From: 70-18 sp041691815
GTDB taxonomy: Bacteria > Pseudomonadota > Alphaproteobacteria > Acetobacterales > Acetobacteraceae
Direction of reading: 5' to 3'
Length of the DNA stretch: 7,551 nucleotides
Assembly (NCBI GenBank): GCA_041691815.1
Contig: JBEPTZ010000175.1
Coordinates: 1 to 7,551 of the forward strand
Positions 5,418-7,551 of the stretch are shown piece by piece. Below the pieces are notes generated by a model. The model ran no database searches and was not told where the DNA came from. It saw only the letters and a list, made by a program, of their open reading frames with translations. The translations under genes and the position numbers were made by a program. Numbering within the stretch: the first letter of the stretch is position 1; every line of letters starts with the position of its first letter.

Positions 5418-6149
5418 GTGTGCGACCTGACGATGACGCCAAATGATCCTGAACCGAATAACGCCGACAGAGTCTGGCGTTACATGAGTTTTTCGCGGTT
5501 TGTATGGCTGCTTCAGAAAAAGCAGCTTTGGCTGTCACGTGCGGATCGTCTTGGTGACTCATGGGAGGTATCTCTTGCGGGCGAACAACTCCAACATGTG
5601 ATTGCCCGCCATCCGATTTCGCCAATTGGAGGCCCAAGAATGGAAACCGCGATGCGGCGATCCGCCAGGATCATTAAACGATGGAGAAAAGAGACATTTG
5701 TTAATTGCTGGAGTCTATCGCATCACGAATCTCATGCACTGTGGCGCATCTACTGCGGTTCTACCGATGGAGTCGCGATACAAAGCACGCTTGGGAGGCT
5801 CCGGCAGTCCGTTGGTGAACTTCCCGTCTATAAGGTTAGCTATGAAATACCTGGGAGCCGAAGGCAGACTCCTAACCTGATTGACCTTGTAACAAAGAAG
5901 CGTCCGATGTTTGCTTACGAGCAGGAAGTGCGGATTGTGCGACAAGTATCCGATGATCAACCCGCAGACCAAGAACGATTAGGGTATGCCATCGAATGGG
6001 ATCCAGAGATTAATTTGAATTCAATATATATCCATCCTGATGCAGATTTTTCATTCAAGGAAACAGTAACAGAGATAGCTGCGCATTATGCGCCGACCCT
6101 GAAAGATGACATCATATGGTCTGAGATGAAGAAATTACCTCCGTTCTAG
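5418..6149 (+). CDS. DUF2971 family protein
   Basis: A 243-residue soluble protein of the DUF2971 family, whose biochemical role is unknown. The family pattern is visible in order: RYMSFSRFVWLLQKKQLWLS (21-40), then a polar stretch RADRLGDSWE replacing the usual F-N-D-P-F-E; FVNCWSLSHHESHALWRIYC (94-113), where family members have S-F-S then S-x-x-M-W-x-x-Y; GVAIQST; a strand VYKVSYE (137-143); and LIDLVTKKRPMFAYEQEVRIV (154-174), the common K-x-x-x-W-x-Y-E-x-E-W-R end motif with F165 and V171 in place of the two tryptophans. Composition differs sharply from the neighbours (29 of 60 G/C at 5461-5520, 18 of 60 at 6001-6060), which suggests horizontal transfer. The start is uncertain: GTG at 5418, just after an in-frame TAG, or ATG at 5433; neither has a good ribosome-binding site. 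It is followed after 36 nt by the membrane-anchored protein gene, probably in one operon. Confidence 0.72.
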   Translation: MCDLTMTPNDPEPNNADRVWRYMSFSRFVWLLQKKQLWLSRADRLGDSWEVSLAGEQLQHVIARHPISPIGGPRMETAMRRSARIIKRWRKETFVNCWSLSHHESHALWRIYCGSTDGVAIQSTLGRLRQSVGELPVYKVSYEIPGSRRQTPNLIDLVTKKRPMFAYEQEVRIVRQVSDDQPADQERLGYAIEWDPEINLNSIYIHPDADFSFKETVTEIAAHYAPTLKDDIIWSEMKKLPPF

Positions 6150-6175
6150 GATATTCGATTGGACGTCACGACTCG

Positions 6176-6180
6176 GGAGG
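6176..6180 (+). promoter_or_regulatory. Shine-Dalgarno deciding the start of the membrane-anchored protein gene
   Basis: GGAGG lies 5 nt before the ATG at 6186. The frame is also open from a TTG at 6159, but no comparable site precedes that codon, so 6186 is the better start. Confidence 0.7.
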
Positions 6181-6185
6181 AAGCT

Positions 6186-7013
6186 ATGGTCGCCACGCGC
6201 ATGAAGATAGCTAAACCTCTGATGTTTGAAATTACTGCCCCTCTTGGTATGGGCTTATCGAAAGGGAGCACGGGGCGAGAAGAATCGGTAGGTGCTTCGT
6301 ATTCTCTAAACTTCTCGGTTTGCCCGTCGAAATTCTCAAGTCGCCAAAACATCTATTTGGCGCCAACGGGAGAAGATACGGGCGGTGCTATGCCAATAGA
6401 ATACGCCACAAAAAAATTGCGACAGCTGACGGCTGAGATCGAGGGATCGCTTCAATTTAATATGCGGTCGCTTCCGGAGCAGGAGGTCACGGACGGCGCA
6501 AAAGCGCCCATCGGTGAACTTTCCCATATCCCAGAATACTCAAGCGGTGACAACGGGCATGCCGAATTCTACTGTATTGAGATCGGCCTGCCGGAAAACG
6601 AGTTCAGGTATATCCGCGATATCTTCCTCGCCGGAAAACCGCCAACGTCAATTACAATCTGGACGCCAGACGTCGAACACGGTGTCGCGCCGGACGGCAG
6701 CGACAAAGTGTGGGCGGTCTCGGATGTGCACGGCACATTCGCAACCATAGTTGAGTTTGGCTTGGCGTTTTCGACGGACTTGCCCCGTGTAGGGGTAGGA
6801 ATAAAGAAGACAGAGAGGGACGAAGAAAATGATGCCGAGGAAATTACCAAGCTAAAAGAAGCAATTTTACATTCACGAGAGGATATACAATTGCTGTGTT
6901 ACGGCCAAGCTGCCATGAATGCGGCCATAGTTGGCCTTCGGAAGCAGATCAATGTCCTCATCGCTGTGGTCATCGGCATAGCCATAGTCATGATTCTTCA
7001 TTTTAGGTTTTAG
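6186..7013 (+). CDS. Unrecognised protein with one C-terminal membrane helix
   Basis: A 275-residue protein that I cannot assign to a family. Residues 1-200 look like a soluble domain rich in beta strands, for example MFEITAPLGM (13-22), AEFYCIEIGL (126-135) and SITIWTPDVE (155-164). A charged, helix-prone stretch follows (about 208-236, RDEENDAEEITKLKEAILHS), which could be a short coiled coil. The chain ends in one hydrophobic segment, INVLIAVVIGIAIVMILHFRF (255-275), so it is likely tail-anchored in the inner membrane with the main domain in the cytoplasm; there is no signal peptide. The start at 6186 is set by a strong GGAGG. Base use is unlike the flanks (25 of 60 G/C at 6301-6360) and like the preceding DUF2971 gene, with which it is probably co-transcribed and co-inherited. 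The GC-rich chromosome-like sequence resumes right after its stop codon. Confidence 0.75.
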   Translation: MVATRMKIAKPLMFEITAPLGMGLSKGSTGREESVGASYSLNFSVCPSKFSSRQNIYLAPTGEDTGGAMPIEYATKKLRQLTAEIEGSLQFNMRSLPEQEVTDGAKAPIGELSHIPEYSSGDNGHAEFYCIEIGLPENEFRYIRDIFLAGKPPTSITIWTPDVEHGVAPDGSDKVWAVSDVHGTFATIVEFGLAFSTDLPRVGVGIKKTERDEENDAEEITKLKEAILHSREDIQLLCYGQAAMNAAIVGLRKQINVLIAVVIGIAIVMILHFRF

Positions 7014-7114
7014 TGGGCGACCCCAGCCGCGCCGGCTCCATCGCCTCGTGCAAACGCCGCTTCTCCTCGTCTCTCCGCCTCCATGTGAATCTTCCTCGCT
7101 TTGTTAAAACCAAG

Positions 7115-7551
7115 CTACGTCGTCAGCACCAATTCATGATGCACCCCACGGCAATCCATCTCGAATTCCAGATCGACCACCGGCGGCCGACAATACTGCC
7201 AGGTGGCGCCATGCCGCGCCGCGCCGCGTCGGACGATCTCGTCGCCGAGGAACGGCGTGATGTCGTGGATGGTGTAGACCTGCACGCCTGTGGTGTCGGG
7301 CCAGGCGAAGCCGAGGGCTGCCATGCGGCGCTCCATTTCGCCCAGCACAAATTGCGCCTTGGCGCGCAGGCCCTGGGGGCTGATGTCGCCCAGCGCCACG
7401 GTGTGGTCGCGATAGGGGCCGCGGCCTTCCTGGGTTTCGCCGCTGCCGGCGATCACGAAGGAGGGCGGTGCGGCGTCGGCGGGGCGCGCGTAGCTGAAGG
7501 CGTGGAAGCTGGGGGTGGTGGGCGGGTCGAGCTCGGGGCAGACACTGTCTC
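7115..7551 (-). CDS. RidA-like / CnbZ-like deaminase-type protein, 3' part (5' end outside window)
   Basis: The minus-strand frame is open from the window edge to a TAG at 7115-7117, giving the C-terminal 145 residues. It contains HAFSYARPADAPP, FVIAGSGE, GRGPYRDHTV, then FVLGEMERRMAALGF, VQVYTIHDI and, near the end, CRPPVVDLEFEMDCRGV. A helix with ERRMAALGF followed by a T-x-V-Q-V-Y-T-x-x-D-I strand is the layout of RidA/YjgF proteins, which hydrolyse enamines or imines released by PLP enzymes. The full pattern, with the terminal CRPPV and EMDCRG, recalls proteins annotated as 2-amino-5-chloromuconate deaminase (CnbZ); that assignment is from memory and tentative. A deaminase would suit the neighbouring aminotransferase, hydrolase and aldolase genes, although the low-GC cassette now lies between them. 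A GTG at 7454-7456 could be called a start but would cut the conserved region, so I treat the gene as running past the window. Confidence 0.65.
   Translation of the reverse strand, partial: DSVCPELDPPTTPSFHAFSYARPADAAPPSFVIAGSGETQEGRGPYRDHTVALGDISPQGLRAKAQFVLGEMERRMAALGFAWPDTTGVQVYTIHDITPFLGDEIVRRGAARHGATWQYCRPPVVDLEFEMDCRGVHHELVLTT

Noticed and set aside
5240..7114. Integrase, transposase, tRNA or direct-repeat attachment sites bounding the low-GC block
   Set aside because: By eye I found no mobile-element gene, no tRNA and no convincing direct repeat shared by the two edges, so the mechanism of acquisition stays open.

Overview
This is about 7.5 kb of GC-rich bacterial DNA. The codon bias (third positions almost all G or C), the protein families and the gene texture suggest an alphaproteobacterium, most plausibly of the Acetobacteraceae/Rhodospirillales type. 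That placement is inference from style; there is no rRNA or other marker gene here. Line counts show the contrast inside the window: 45 of 60 bases are G/C at 4081-4140, but only 25 of 60 at 6301-6360 and 18 of 60 at 6001-6060.

Left part (1-1571), small accessory and housekeeping genes: the 3' end of a GNAT acetyltransferase, a two-helix membrane protein of the superinfection-immunity (T4 Imm-like) family, a short DUF3574 lipoprotein, and a double-CDGSH iron-sulfur protein. The last is coupled to the next gene with a 3-nt gap.

Centre (1575-5239), a probable catabolic set: a class I aldolase/lyase of the dihydrodipicolinate synthase superfamily (+), a cog3964-type amidohydrolase/deacetylase (-), and a HemL-like class III PLP aminotransferase (+). 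The aldolase and hydrolase genes converge on a 138-bp spacer holding two striking inverted repeats. The hydrolase and aminotransferase genes diverge from a 77-bp promoter region. The families would fit a route in which an N- or O-acyl compound is deacylated, an amine is transaminated and a keto acid is cleaved, but no substrate can be named from sequence.

Right part (about 5280-7013): a block with much lower GC holds a DUF2971-family gene and, 36 nt downstream, a gene for an unrecognised protein with one C-terminal membrane segment. Composition points to recent acquisition. GC-rich sequence resumes at 7014. The window ends inside the 3' part of a minus-strand gene resembling the RidA-like / CnbZ (2-amino-5-chloromuconate deaminase) proteins. 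The two-gene low-GC cassette is the best candidate for an undescribed system. No tRNA, rRNA, CRISPR array, transposase or integrase was seen, and no gene-free stretch exceeds 300 bases.
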